From: JANXQG01 sp963804375
GTDB taxonomy: Bacteria > Planctomycetota > Planctomycetia > Pirellulales > Thermoguttaceae
Length of the DNA: 64,000 nucleotides
NCBI GenBank assembly: GCA_963804375.1
Contig: CAWDQE010000021.1
Span: 496,001 to 560,000 of the forward strand
Reading direction: 5' to 3'
A program made the translations under genes and the position numbers. Below the pieces are notes generated by a model. It ran no database searches and had not been told where the DNA came from. It saw nothing but the letters and a program-made list of their open reading frames with translations. Shown here piece by piece: positions 1 to 10,055 of the stretch; position 1 is the first letter of the stretch; every line of letters starts with the position of its first letter.

Positions 1-564
1 GAGGTAGGCGCGGTCGTCCGCGTAGTGTCGGTCCGCCGCGAAGAACCCCGTCTCGCCGAGGAACCAGCCGCTGGTGAGCACCGACGTGTGCGTCCCGCCC
101 TGCGCACGGATGTACGCCACCAGATCAAGCCAACCCTTGCCGTAGAGCATGACCTCGCCGCCGATGAAGTCGAAGCGATCGAGGCCGATCGGCAGCACCG
201 CGTCGACCACGCGGCGGAGGGCCTTGGGATCGGCCGTGGCCTGCGCCTTGATACTGCCGTTGCGGCAGTGCAAGCAGTCGAGATTGCAGAGCGTGGTGTA
301 CTCGAAGACCACCCGGCGAAGATTCTCCAGCGGGTTCCGCTCGTAGCGCAGGCGCACCGAGGCCAGATCGACGTCGTCCCCGACCTCCTCGACGAAGCCG
401 CGCGACTGGAGCGGTTGCAAGGCCGTGCTCGTGGCAAACGGCACCGCACCGCGCGTGTGGAGATCGGCGAGGAGCCGGGCGTCGGCATCCGCCGGCCGGT
501 TCTCGCGCTGGGTGGAGCAGGTAACGGTGGCCGTAATGGGTAAGGATTCGCTGCATAGCCGCAC
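1..564 (-). CDS. Radical SAM protein, 5' part (runs off left edge)
   Basis: This is the first 188 codons of a radical S-adenosylmethionine enzyme whose 3' end lies outside the window. The reading frame contains the CxxxCxxC 4Fe-4S motif (TLCNLDCLHC, Cys93, Cys97, Cys100), followed by a GGE-type segment (FDFIGGEVMLYG) that normally contacts SAM. About 90 residues precede the cluster motif, so there is an N-terminal extension before the barrel, as in several peptide- or cofactor-maturing radical SAM enzymes. A GTG at 564 is the only reasonable start, because a stop in the same frame lies just upstream; a weak GAAGG lies about 15 bases before it. No precursor-peptide gene is visible on this side. 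The fold is well supported; the substrate is unknown. Confidence 0.8.
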   Translation of the reverse strand, partial: MRLCSESLPITATVTCSTQRENRPADADARLLADLHTRGAVPFATSTALQPLQSRGFVEEVGDDVDLASVRLRYERNPLENLRRVVFEYTTLCNLDCLHCRNGSIKAQATADPKALRRVVDAVLPIGLDRFDFIGGEVMLYGKGWLDLVAYIRAQGGTHTSVLTSGWFLGETGFFAADRHYADDRAYL

Positions 565-688
565 TTGAATAATACGGCACCTTCACGGCCATTGTCAAGG
601 TTGGAGAAGGAATCGCTCATCCGGCAGGCGGGGTGAGGACGAAGGGTTGCCGGTTGAAGGATTGCTTGGGTAACGATGCCGAGAAGTC

Positions 689-1291
689 CTACGCACCCAG
701 CTTCTTCTTCCATCCCCGGCCCAAGAAATGCCTTCCCCAGAATTCAGCGATCTCGTCCATCATCGGAGCCGACTTGGGAATCAGTCCGGTCCCATAGTGC
801 GGGTCGTATTTCTCGGCGTACTTCCTCGCCACTTGGTATCCGAGGATCGAGGAGTGCGAAGGATAAAGCAGGCACTCCATCGCCGTTTCCACGATCAGCA
901 ATTCCCAGCACTCGATGATCCGCACGCCGCCCCATCGTTGCTGCTCGACCTTGCTCTGGGCGTCTTTTGCTCGCTGGTGGAACTCCCACAGCTTTGATTC
1001 CGTTGCCTCGGTGGGCGACTTCAAGAAACGGGTCATAGCCGGGATGGCCCGAGCAACCAGTTGCCCGTACTCGGGCCGCTTCTTGCCAGAGCGTGCGTTG
1101 AACTGCCGTTGGGCCAGCTTGGCGATATAGACCGCAAACTCGGCAGTAGCGCCCGGATCGGAGCAAAGACTCTTGATGAGGGTCAGCCGGGTGATGTTGA
1201 AGTGCTGGCCGTGGTGGAGATCGGTGGCGAGCGTGGCAAGCGTTCGGATTTTCTTCATGACCGCAGTGGATGGACTGTTCGTAGTCGCCAT
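689..1291 (-). CDS. Hypothetical protein, 200 aa
   Basis: An intact 200-residue reading frame with a good ribosome-binding site (TGAGGTTAAC just before the ATG). The protein is basic and largely helical by composition, has no signal peptide or membrane segment, and so is probably cytoplasmic. The middle carries Arg/Lys-rich helices (QFNARSGKKRPEYGQL) and the C-terminus ends in a Gly/Lys-rich tail (GRGWKKKLGA). I do not recognise the family. It is flanked by a truncated dehalogenase gene downstream of its start and by unannotated sequence on the other side, so context gives no role. Confidence 0.6.
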   Translation of the reverse strand: MATTNSPSTAVMKKIRTLATLATDLHHGQHFNITRLTLIKSLCSDPGATAEFAVYIAKLAQRQFNARSGKKRPEYGQLVARAIPAMTRFLKSPTEATESKLWEFHQRAKDAQSKVEQQRWGGVRIIECWELLIVETAMECLLYPSHSSILGYQVARKYAEKYDPHYGTGLIPKSAPMMDEIAEFWGRHFLGRGWKKKLGA

Positions 1292-1325
1292 GTGTTAACC
1301 TCAATTCACGAAGACACGTTCGGGT

Positions 1326-1616
1326 TCAATCCGTTGGCCGCTTTTTCCCTGCACCCAGCCCGTTTTCCCAGTCATTCGATTTTGTTGGGAGAAGTCCGAG
1401 AGACCGGCAGGCGAACACCAGACCGTCTTCCGTGATCCGCCAGAAGTCCTCGTAGCGGCCCATGAGGGATCGCAACCACGTATACTCAAGCTGCTTCGTC
1501 CGCCACAAGGCCGTCAAGGCAGGCCCGTGGCTCGGATACGCCTCTTCGCATCGACTACCCACGGAACGAACGTCGAAGAGCGTCCCGTAGGCGTCGAAGA
1601 CGAGTGCTTGGATCAT
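1326..1616 (-). pseudogene. Truncated haloacid dehalogenase type II
   Basis: The frame begins MIQALVFDAYGTLFDV, the HAD motif I with nucleophile Asp (FDAYGT) typical of (S)-2-haloacid dehalogenases. It continues with family-like sequence (LWRTKQLEYTWLRSLMGRY) to about residue 75. Family members are about 220-230 residues and carry three further motifs (Ser/Thr, Lys, Asp). Here the homology stops after RSLGL, and about 20 unrelated residues lead to a stop. The catalytic core cannot be complete, so I call it a pseudogene or remnant. An in-frame ATG 11 codons upstream exists, but the HAD family start fits the internal ATG, which is preceded by GAGGAGAAAG. Confidence 0.7.
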
Positions 1617-1871
1617 TTTCTTTCTCCTCGGTGAAACGACTCCGACCACGATCTCGCCTTCCGCCCAATCTCGCCCTACGCGGCAAGGGAAATCGAATAG
1701 CGAAATCGGCTCCCGGCAACACGATTTCTGCTGCCCTGAAGCAGTCGAACCATAGCCCTGTCGCCCGGCAATAGCAGCAAGATTCGCAGAATAATCTGCC
1801 TAATCCAGCTATTCTACCACTCTGCATCTGGCGAGAAACCGGGACGCTTCGGCGCGACCCCGGAGTCGCGG

Positions 1872-2093
1872 TTGCACTTCCTGCCGAAACCATACGCCAA
1901 GGAGGTCCTGCCGCAGTTGCGAAAAAAATGCGAGGGGACGGCGCCGCCGGAAGCGCTCAAGGCCATCAACAAGTGCATTGCGGATATCGAAGTGAGCAAC
2001 GATGCGCCGACGCTTGTGGACCTGAAGGATTTTATCGCACACGCATCCGCCAATGCGGATACGTCAAACAAACTGAAGAAAGGAAAGCCATGA
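1872..2093 (+). CDS. Small hypothetical ORF, probable gene remnant
   Basis: A 73-codon frame starting at TTG that is open further upstream without a clear start. The product is charged and helical, with regular Leu/Lys/Glu spacing (KEVLPQLRKKCEG and LVDLKDFIAHA) and a Lys-rich end. It overlaps the next small frame by four bases (ATGA at 2090-2093), which suggests that both were once genuine translated units. I do not recognise it. It may be the 3' end of a longer gene that lost its 5' part, since the sequence just upstream is repeat-like. Confidence 0.3.
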   Translation: MHFLPKPYAKEVLPQLRKKCEGTAPPEALKAINKCIADIEVSNDAPTLVDLKDFIAHASANADTSNKLKKGKP

Positions 2094-2263
2094 GAAACAC
2101 CGTACAGAGTGTGAAGTTCATGATTATCGCCGTGGCTCTTGGCGTGATGCCGGGGATCGCCAGTCAGGCGGGAGTCACTTCTCCGCGCACAATCGCCATA
2201 AGGTCTAGCAAAATCCTGCGATTCAAATCGCCCGCAGGTCAAGAAAAAACACCAGTTTTCTGA
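2090..2263 (+). pseudogene. Secreted-protein gene fragment (signal peptide only)
   Basis: A 57-residue frame with a good N-terminal signal sequence: a short basic start, a hydrophobic stretch (FMIIAVALGVMPGIAS) and small residues for cleavage. After about 30 residues the sequence becomes nondescript and ends at a stop. The preceding GGAAAG is a plausible ribosome-binding site. The following 100 bases match a repeat found again near 11.2 kb, so a longer exported protein may have been cut by that repeat. No function can be assigned. Confidence 0.35.
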
Positions 2264-2309
2264 CGTTTTGAAGCCGGTCCCGCTGCTTCGCTGCGGCGGT
2301 GGTGGTGAC

Positions 2310-2365
2310 CGCCGCAGGTTGGCCGGCCGGCCGAGGTTCCGAGAATAGGCGGTTGATGAGAATCC
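2310..2365. repeat. Dispersed repeat, copy A
   Basis: About 55 bases resemble 11171-11225: both contain CCGAGGTTCCGAGAA, followed by similar G-rich sequence and GAATCC. By eye about three quarters of positions agree. It lies directly behind the truncated signal-peptide ORF. The rest of 2264-2530 holds no gene that I can support. Confidence 0.5.
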
Positions 2366-2530
2366 GATCAAAGGTGACTTGATGAGACGGTAGCGAGCGG
2401 AACGCCAATGCAGTAGTCCCGCTCGTGATCGCCGAGTCGGACCCCAGCACGGGCGACAAGGGCATCAGATCCGAGATCACCAATTTTGTGAAATCCGAAG
2501 GGCGCCGGGCCAACGGCCGGCATTCATGAG

Positions 2531-5500
2531 TCAATCGCCGGGCGATGTCGGAGAAACAAGGTGCCGAGTCGCTGAGCGAGTCTCCATTTTGAACGTGGGC
2601 AGCTTCTTAATGGCCTCCGCGGCAATCATCCATATCTCCGTGCCCGAACCGAGACGGAGATCGAATGTGATTTTGGACCCATCCGGCGACCAGGCGGGCA
2701 TGGTGAGCCAACGCGACGCCACCTGGCGGGCCATGCCTGTTTCCACGTTGAGAATGATACACGGCATTGGGTCGTCGGCGTTCCACCCGCCGAAGCCGAA
2801 CTCTCGGCTGTCGGGCGACCACCCGCCCAGCATGCCGTTTCCCTGAGGCAGGACAAATCGCTTGGCGACTTTCCCGTCGTCCAGTTGTTGAATGACCAGA
2901 TCGCCGCCGCTCTTGTAGGCTACGCGCCTCCCGTCCGGCGAAACGATTGGATACTCGTAAGGCACTTCGGATCGCACCCTTGGGGGCGAGAACTGGCCGT
3001 TTCCGGTGACTTCGGTGGACATGAGCTGGTTTCGGCCGAAGACCTCGAAGAACAACGTCTTGCCGTCGGACGACCACGAGGGCATGTAGCCGGCCGACAC
3101 CCGGAATGGCTTGCCAGTGGGAACTTCGGCCACCCAAATGGTCGGTTCTGACCCGGCCACATAAGCGATCCACCGGCCGTCTTTTTCCGCCCAGGCCGCA
3201 TCAAGACCGTCAGTCGCGACCGGAGTGATCTTATTTGTTGCGATGTCGCACACCAGTATTCCATTATGGCTGAAGACGATTTGGTTGCCGTCCGGCGACC
3301 AACCCGATCGCTGCCCAAGGGCCACCAACTTACCGTCCAACTGTTCGATAAGTTGGGGACCTACCTGGGGCACCTGTGTACGCGCATCGGCGCGAAGCTC
3401 TTTCGTCAGCGCGACCGCCTTTCCGGTCTTTCCGATCCGCATGTAGTCATCGAGCAAGGTCGTCCCCACCCAGCGACGCGCGGGGTCCTTCTTTGAGCCG
3501 GGATATGCTTGTTCGAAAAGCGGCAGGGCCAGGTCCAACTTGCCGGCAGCCTGATAGGCCGCGGCCAGACTGTCCATACATTCGAGCGTATCGGGGTGCT
3601 CGATGCCGAGCTTTTTTTTCATGAGCGTGAGTTCTTCTTCGAAGAGCGGTATCGCGAGTTCCAGCTTGCCGGCAACCTGATACGCCTTGGCGAGACAATT
3701 CATGCTGGCGAGCGTGTAGGGATGTTCGGGGCCGAGCTTTATCGCTTGCATGAGCTTGAGCGTCTCCTCGAAGAGCGGCAGGGCCAGGTCTCGCTTGCCG
3801 GCAGCTTGATAGGTTTCGGCGAGGCCGTTCATGCACTGCAGCGTGTCGGGGTGCTCGAGGCCGAGCGTCGCTTTCATAAGCTTGAGCGCCTCCTCGAAAA
3901 GCGGCAGGGCCAGGTCCAGCTTGCCGGCAGCCTGATAGGCCTTAGCAAGGTTGTACATGCATTCGAGCGTAGCGGGATCCTCGGGGCCTGGCGTCGTTTT
4001 CATGAGCTTGAGCGCCTCCTCGAAAAGCGGCAGGGCCAGGTCCAGCTTGCCGGCAGCCTGATATTCCAAGGCGAGGTTTTGCCGACGGACTGCAATAGAG
4101 CACGGCTTTAATTCCAACAGTGACAATCCTGCGCTGCCAGCGACATATTCATCAAATCGGTTGCGATGAGGACGAATATCAACGCACATCCGATTGCCAT
4201 CGGCGGACCAGCGGGGCAGCGCGTAGGGCCCCGCCAAGAACTTCGTCGCACGATGACTACGAACATCATAGATCCACAAGTCCTTCGACTCCACACGGAC
4301 GACGGTACCAAAAGCAATCTGGCGGTTGTCCGGGGACCAACTCGGCATTGTACCATCCCAGCCGGGCAAGGGATGTCTGTCAACGATTTCCTTCCTCGCG
4401 ATCGACCAGATTTGCAGTTCGCTGTTGCGATATTCGGCGACGTACTGCCCGTCGGGCGAGATGGCGGCATGGAGGCAGACATCGTTCAACAAGGTCTTGG
4501 GCATCGCCTTATCGCCGGTCACGTCCAGCGATTGCAGGGCAGGCTTGCCGTCCATGCTGGTCCGATAACAAACCGTCTTGCCGTCGGCCAACCAACCGGC
4601 GAACACTCCAGTCGCAACGCGTTTCGCCTGCATGCTGCCCAAGTCCACGACCCAGATCCCGTCCTCCTTGTCGTCGTTTCGCTTGTCGGTGAATGCGATG
4701 AACCGTCCCTCCCCCGGCGACCAGGCCGGATCCCTTCCGGTCTTCGTAACGACTTCAATGGCTTTGCTTGCCAGCTTGAGAATTCCGATTCCATTGAAGA
4801 CGTAGTGAGGTCCATTCCACTCGACACCGTAAGGCCCAAGATACGACTCAATGCCGGCAACATGCGCGAAAGCGATTCTCTCGCCATCGGGAGACCACGT
4901 TCCCTCTGCCGCACTGTTGACGAGCGGCCGCGGCGGACCGAGCCCGGGGCCGGCAAGAAAACCCTTGGCTTCGGCAAGCCGTTGCTGCCACTCGGTGTTC
5001 TTGGGCTCCATCTGGCAGAGCCAGCGTAAGTGGAAGGCGGCGGCAAACCAGTTGCTGCCGGCCGCAGCCGCATCGGCTTCATTTTCATGCCAGGCACGGG
5101 CCCGCCGTTCCGCATCTTCTCGGCGATACCGGAGATACTCGGGCCAGGCAAATGACTGTTGCACCTCGTGCCAGGCGCCGTCCGACTGCCCGTCGGAAAT
5201 TGGACGCAGCACCGACTCTTCATCCTCCTTCCATCCCGAAGTGGCGTCCACGTAGGCGGTTACGAAGTGCGCATCATCGGGCAGCGGACGGAATACCGGC
5301 CACATTCGGAGGGTGTTGTCCTCGCAGGCCGTGGCGAGCTTTGCGCCATCCGGGCTGAAGGCCACGGCCAACACCTGACCGTCATGCTCCATCGGCACGC
5401 ATAACGGAGTGCCCGTTGTTGCGTCCCAAAGTCGGGCCGTTTTGCCCGCGCCGGCCGTGGCGAGTTTCGTGCCGTCCGGGCTGAAAACAACGGCCTGCAC

Positions 5501-8500
5501 CTTGCCTTGATGCGCCATCAGTGCGCCTAGCGATTTGCCCGTCGCCGCGTCCCACAGCCGGGCGGTCTCGTCTTCGCTCGCCGTCGCGACCTTCGCGCCG
5601 TCCGGGCTGAAGGTCACAGCCCGCACCGGGCCGTCATGCCTCATCGGCAGGCCCAACGGTCTGCCCGTTGCCGCGTCCCACAGCCGGGCCGCCTTGTCAT
5701 TACCGGCCGTGGCGAGCTTTGTGCCGTCGGGGCTGAAGGCTAAGGCCAACACCTGACCGTCATGCGTCATCGGCAGGCCCACCGCTATGCCCGTCGCCGC
5801 GTCCCAAAGTCGCGCCGTCTTGTCCTCGCTAGCTGTGGCGACCTTCGCGCCGTGCGGGCTGAAGGTCACGGCCAACACCTGACCGTCATGCTTCATCGGC
5901 AGACCTAACGGTTTGCCCGTGGCCGCGTCCCACAACCGGGCCGTCATGTCCTCGCTAGCTGTGGCGACCTTCGTGCTGTCCGAGCTGAAGGTCGCGGCGC
6001 CGAACCCGGCCGCCATGCTTCATCGGTTTGCCCAGGGGTTCGCCAGTCGCCGCATGCCAAAGCTGGGTCGTGCCCCCGTCAGCCGTGATGACTTTCGTGC
6101 CGTCCGGGCTAAAGGCCAAGGTCGCAATCTCGCCATGGAACATCCGTCCCAGCGGTTTGCCTTTCACCGCGTCCCACATCTGCAGTTCGCCCAGAGCGGA
6201 ATTCAGCAAAATATTATTCGCGGCGACCTTTGTACAATCCGGGCTGAAGACCGCTCCCGTCATCCCGTTACTATAGCCCTCCTTCTGCAAGGCTACCGCT
6301 CTGCCTGTCGCCACGTTCCATACCCATAGCCCGCCCGGTTGGAAAAAACTAGCCGTAGCGAGCTTCATGCCATCCGGGCTGAAGGCTCCAGCCAACACTT
6401 CACCGCCATGCTTCATCGTCAGACCCAGCGGTTTGCCTGTCGCCGCGTCCCACAGCCGGGCCGTTTTGTCCCGACTTCCCGTGGCGACCTTCAAGCCGTC
6501 CGGGCTGAAGACCATCATATCCACGAAGTCTTCATGCCTCATTGGTTCGCCGAGCGGCTGGCCCGTCGCCACGTCCCACAGTTGGGCCGTCCAATCACCA
6601 TTTTCGTAGATCCCCCCGAAGTGCATAACAAACTTCGTTCCATCCGGGCTAAAGAAACGCCTACCCAAATCGTCATACTTTTTCGGTGAGCGCAGCGGTT
6701 GCCCCGTCGCCACGTCCCATATTCGGACTGCGCCCCGGCTAACCGTCGTGACCATCGTGCCGTCCGGGCTGAAGACCACCGTGTCCACCGGTCCTTCATG
6801 CTTCATCGGTGCACCCAGTGGTTGGTCCGTCGCCGCGTCCCACACCCGCACCATATTCATATTATTGTCGACGTTGGAAAACGTGGCGACTTTCGTGCCG
6901 TCCGGGCTGAAGACTACCGTGTTTACCTTGTCTTTGTGCTTCATCGGTGCACCCAGTGGTTGGTCCGTCGCCGCGTCCCACAGCCGCACCGTATTGTCGA
7001 TGTTAGAAAACGTGGCGACCTTCGTGCCGTCCGGGCTAACGGCCGCTTCCACGATCCCGGGCTCCATGTAGGTACGGCCATGCTTCATTGGCGAGTCGAG
7101 CGGTTGGCCTGTCACTGCGTCCCAGAAATGGGCCTTTGCTAGATCCCGGCGAAAGCAAGTGACCTTCGTGCGGTCCGGGCTGAAGGCCACTTCCCACCAT
7201 CTGTCACGGCCTTCCAAAAATAGCCGATTTTCACAGGTCGATTGCCAGGTCCCCAGGAGATTACAGATACTACGGCGAAGCCCGGCGTCATTGGCCGCAT
7301 TCGCCGCCCTGTACGCCTGGCCGAGAATCGCGAGACCCATTCTCTTGTCACCATGTTCCAGTTCTTTGATGCCGCGACCGATGTAAAACAGGGCAAGCTG
7401 CCGCGTCGACTTTGTCTTCTCGGCAGCGACCTGGATCAATCGCTTGCTCGCCAGCTTTTCGCTTGCCTCGGCCCGGCTCTTCTGCCGCTCGGCCTCGGCC
7501 TGCTTCGCTTCGGCGTCCATCTTGGCCAGGCGTTCCCCCTCGGCCCGCGCGGCCTCGGCCTGGCGGGCCTCTTCTTTCTCCGCCGTCTCACCACGGGCGA
7601 TCTTCTCCTGCCGTCTGGCCTCGACCAGGCCCCAGGTGGTTCCCGCGATACCGGCCAGCAGCACGCAAAGGACCAAGCCCGCCGCGACAACCGGCCCCTT
7701 GTGGCGCTTGAGGAACTTGTTCAGCCGATACCCCGCCGACGGCGGCCGGGCCTCGACCGGCTCATCGGCCAGGTACCGCTGGACATCCCGCGCCAGGCCA
7801 TTGGCTGTCTCATATCGCCGGTCGCGTCGCTTCTCCAGGCACTTCATCACCACCCAGTCCAACTCCCCGCGCAACAGCGCCATCAGCTTCTTCGGCTCGA
7901 TCTGCCGAAGCGCCGCCAGCGACGGCAACGACTCGTCCGTCGAAAGCCGCGTGCTGGGCTTCGATGGCTCTTCCTCCTGGATGATGCGGATCATCTCGGT
8001 CATCGCTGCGTTCTTTAACCGTTTGGCGTCGACGGGCCGCAGGCCCGTCAGCAACTCGTAGAGAATCACGCCCAGCGAGTAGATGTCCGCGCGGGTGTCG
8101 ATGTCCTCGCCGGAGAAACCGGCTTGTTCCGGGCTCATATATTCCAGCGTGCCAACCACCGCTCCGAAGTGTGTCGACATCGATGCGTCGGTGAGCCTTC
8201 CCGCGGTGGCCTTGGCCAGCCCGAAGTCGATCACCTTGGGTACGGGTTGGGCGTCCATCAGCGTGACGAGAATGTTGGACGGCGTGAGGTCGCGGTGGAC
8301 GATACCCTTCTGATGGGCGTGTTGCACCGCCTGGCAGATCGGCACGAAGAGCTCCAGCCGCTCCTTGGGCGTCAGCCTGGCTTCATCGCAGAACTTGTTC
8401 AGCGGCAAGCCGTTGACCAGTTCCATGACGAAGAACGGCTGACCCTTGGGCGTCATGCCGCCATCGAGGACGCGGGCGATGTTCAGGTGATCCATCATTG

Positions 8501-8981
8501 CCAGCGCCTGCCGTTCCTGCTCGAAGCGGGCCAGCACGGCCTTGGAATCCATGCCCGTCTTGATGAGCTTGATCGCCACCTTGCGTTTGACGGGTTCGGT
8601 CTGCTTGGCCACCCAGACCTCTCCCATACCACCTTCACCGAGCTTCTGTTGCAGCGTGTAACGGCCGGCAATGACCAGGCCAGGCTCCAAGTCGGGGCGG
8701 TAGTCGGCGGTAGGAGCAGCGGGCTGGGGCGGCCCGGCGGCGGGTTGCGGAGAATACTCCCCCGTGGCACCATGTTTCCCCGCGCCTGGGTCAGAATCGA
8801 GGGTCTGGACCAGATCCCGCGGCGGTTTGTCGAGGATGTTGCCAGGCTTCGCGTGGGCGGCGAGGAGCGCTTCGACGGCAGCAAGGAGGTCGGGGCGTCC
8901 CGCGCACGCTTGCAGCAGGAACGAGGCACGTTCCGCGGGAGATCGGGATAAAGCTTCCTGGAAAATGGTTTCTTCGGTCAT
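2531..8981 (-). CDS. Giant Ser/Thr protein kinase with WD40, TPR and TolB-like propeller repeats (one frameshift)
   Basis: Two overlapping frames join near 6000 into one protein of about 2,150 residues. Order: N-terminal helical region; kinase domain at about 107-400 with a Gly-rich loop (LGEGGMGEVW), VAIK Lys138 and DFG Asp252; a transmembrane helix at about 430-452; an Ala/Glu-rich coiled coil at about 455-530; WD40 repeats (SPDGTKVATASED, ARLWDAATG) running across the frameshift; a TolB-like propeller; five to six 42-residue TPRs (YQAAGKLDLALPLFEEALKL); and a second TolB-like propeller. The catalytic loop reads HRDLTPSN, with Thr233 where Ser/Thr kinases have Lys. The frames are reconciled by removing one base around 5995-6012. 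The kinase side should be cytoplasmic and the repeats extracytoplasmic. It lies 82 bases downstream of an ECF sigma gene, a common planctomycete pairing. Confidence 0.88.
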
Positions 8982-9063
8982 GGCAGTCTCTTGGTTAAAG
9001 CCGATTCGAGCCTGTACTCAATGCGCCGAAAGGGCGTCGCCAGCGTCACCGATTTTTTTGAAT

Positions 9064-9624
9064 TCATTCATCTGCGACGCCGCCCTCCATTTCCCGACGT
9101 AGCCAGGCGCGGGTGTAAACCCAGTAACGGTCGGCTGTTTTGGGGGAGATTCCGAGGATTTGGGCTGCCTGATCGCCGGTCAAACCCGCGAAGTAACGTA
9201 GTTCAACCAGCCTGGCCTTGACGGGATCTCGCTTGGAAAGCCGGGCAAGAGCGGCATCGAGAGCGAGCAATTCGTCGTCAGGGACATGAGCGGCGCAAAG
9301 GTCTGGGTGCAGTTCCTGCCGCCGTCGGCCGCCGCCGTGAATCCGGCGGCCCTTCTTGCGGGCGCGTTCGATCAAAATTCGCCGCATGGCCGTAGCTGCG
9401 GCTGCGAAGAAGTGCCCCCGGCCGTCGAATCTCTGGTCCCCAACCAACCGCAGGAACGCCTCGTGGACCAACGCGGTCGCCTGCAGCGATTGGCCAGGTT
9501 TTTCCTGGGCCATCTTATGAGCCGCCAGCTTACGCAGCTCGTCGTACACTAACGGCAGAAGTTGGCTGGCTGCCTGGGGATCGCCCTGTTCGATTGCACA
9601 AAGGATCTGGGTGACGTCGGTCAT
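9064..9624 (-). CDS. ECF-type RNA polymerase sigma factor
   Basis: A 186-residue sigma-70-like factor that directs RNA polymerase to a dedicated promoter set. Region 2 is recognisable in LVHEAFLRLVGDQRFDGRGHFF and the RRILIERAR segment. Region 4 carries a helix-turn-helix near the end (ELRYFAGLTGDQAAQILGIS followed by KTADRYWVYTRAWL). The long basic linker and the DGRGHFFAAAATAMRRIL signature match the planctomycete/acidobacterial sigma group usually called Sig-70_X6. It has no anti-sigma gene beside it; the next gene on the same strand is the large Ser/Thr kinase. Sigma factors in such pairs are thought to be controlled by phosphorylation, which is inference here. Confidence 0.92.
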   Translation of the reverse strand: MTDVTQILCAIEQGDPQAASQLLPLVYDELRKLAAHKMAQEKPGQSLQATALVHEAFLRLVGDQRFDGRGHFFAAAATAMRRILIERARKKGRRIHGGGRRRQELHPDLCAAHVPDDELLALDAALARLSKRDPVKARLVELRYFAGLTGDQAAQILGISPKTADRYWVYTRAWLRREMEGGVADE

Positions 9625-9800
9625 TGACGCGGCTTAAAGGAAGAAGCATGTGCGAATAATTTTAGCTGTCGACAGACGCCGAGGTGCCCCCCCCAATGTC
9701 TAAGACTATCCGAATTGTCGCCAGACAGCGTCCCAAAAGAGGTTCGGTTTCCGCCGAGCGGCCGGCGATTCGATCCTGCCCCTACTGTTGAGCGGAGCGG

Positions 9801-10055
9801 CTGCTTGCCTGCGGCGGTGGGGCACGCGAATGTCACTAGCTTAAGGAATGCGACCACAATGGATCGTAGCGGCGTTGGCGTCCCGCCACAAGCTGTTGTA
9901 GGCTGGCCGGAGGCTCCACGCTTAAGCTAGTGCCATTCGTGGGGCACGCCGCCGCAGGCAAGGAAATGCACCGCCACCCCCTCCGAGTAATAGAAAAGAC
10001 TGCCTCTGGCGTGGTGAATTGGCCGCCAGGTAGCCCGGTTTTTCTTGACATCTCC
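9801..10055 (+). repeat. Dispersed hairpin repeat, copy 1 (interrupted)
   Basis: Outside the MITE insertion this matches 16396-16536. Shared landmarks are CTGCTTGCCTGCGG, GTGGGGCA, GCAGGCAAGG, CACCGCCA, CCCCTCCGA, TGGCCGCCA and GTTTTTCTTGACAT, in the same order and spacing. The left end is a palindrome able to form a hairpin. Confidence 0.7.
9828..9938. mobile_element. MITE-like element, 111 bp, with 11-bp target duplication
   Basis: The ends form an 18-bp terminal inverted repeat with one mismatch (9828-9845 against 9921-9938, core CACTAGCTTAAG). The element is flanked by exact 11-bp direct repeats GTGGGGCACGC at 9817-9827 and 9939-9949. It has no coding capacity. Removing it restores a palindromic hairpin (TGCCTGCGGCGG against CCGCCGCAGGCA) similar to the one at 16398-16430, so it inserted into the loop of an existing repeat. 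A transposase acting in trans would be needed. Confidence 0.75.

Noticed and set aside
5955..6016. Programmed frameshifting in the kinase gene
   Set aside because: No slippery heptamer or following pseudoknot is evident, and eight similar breaks occur elsewhere, so error or mutation is more likely.
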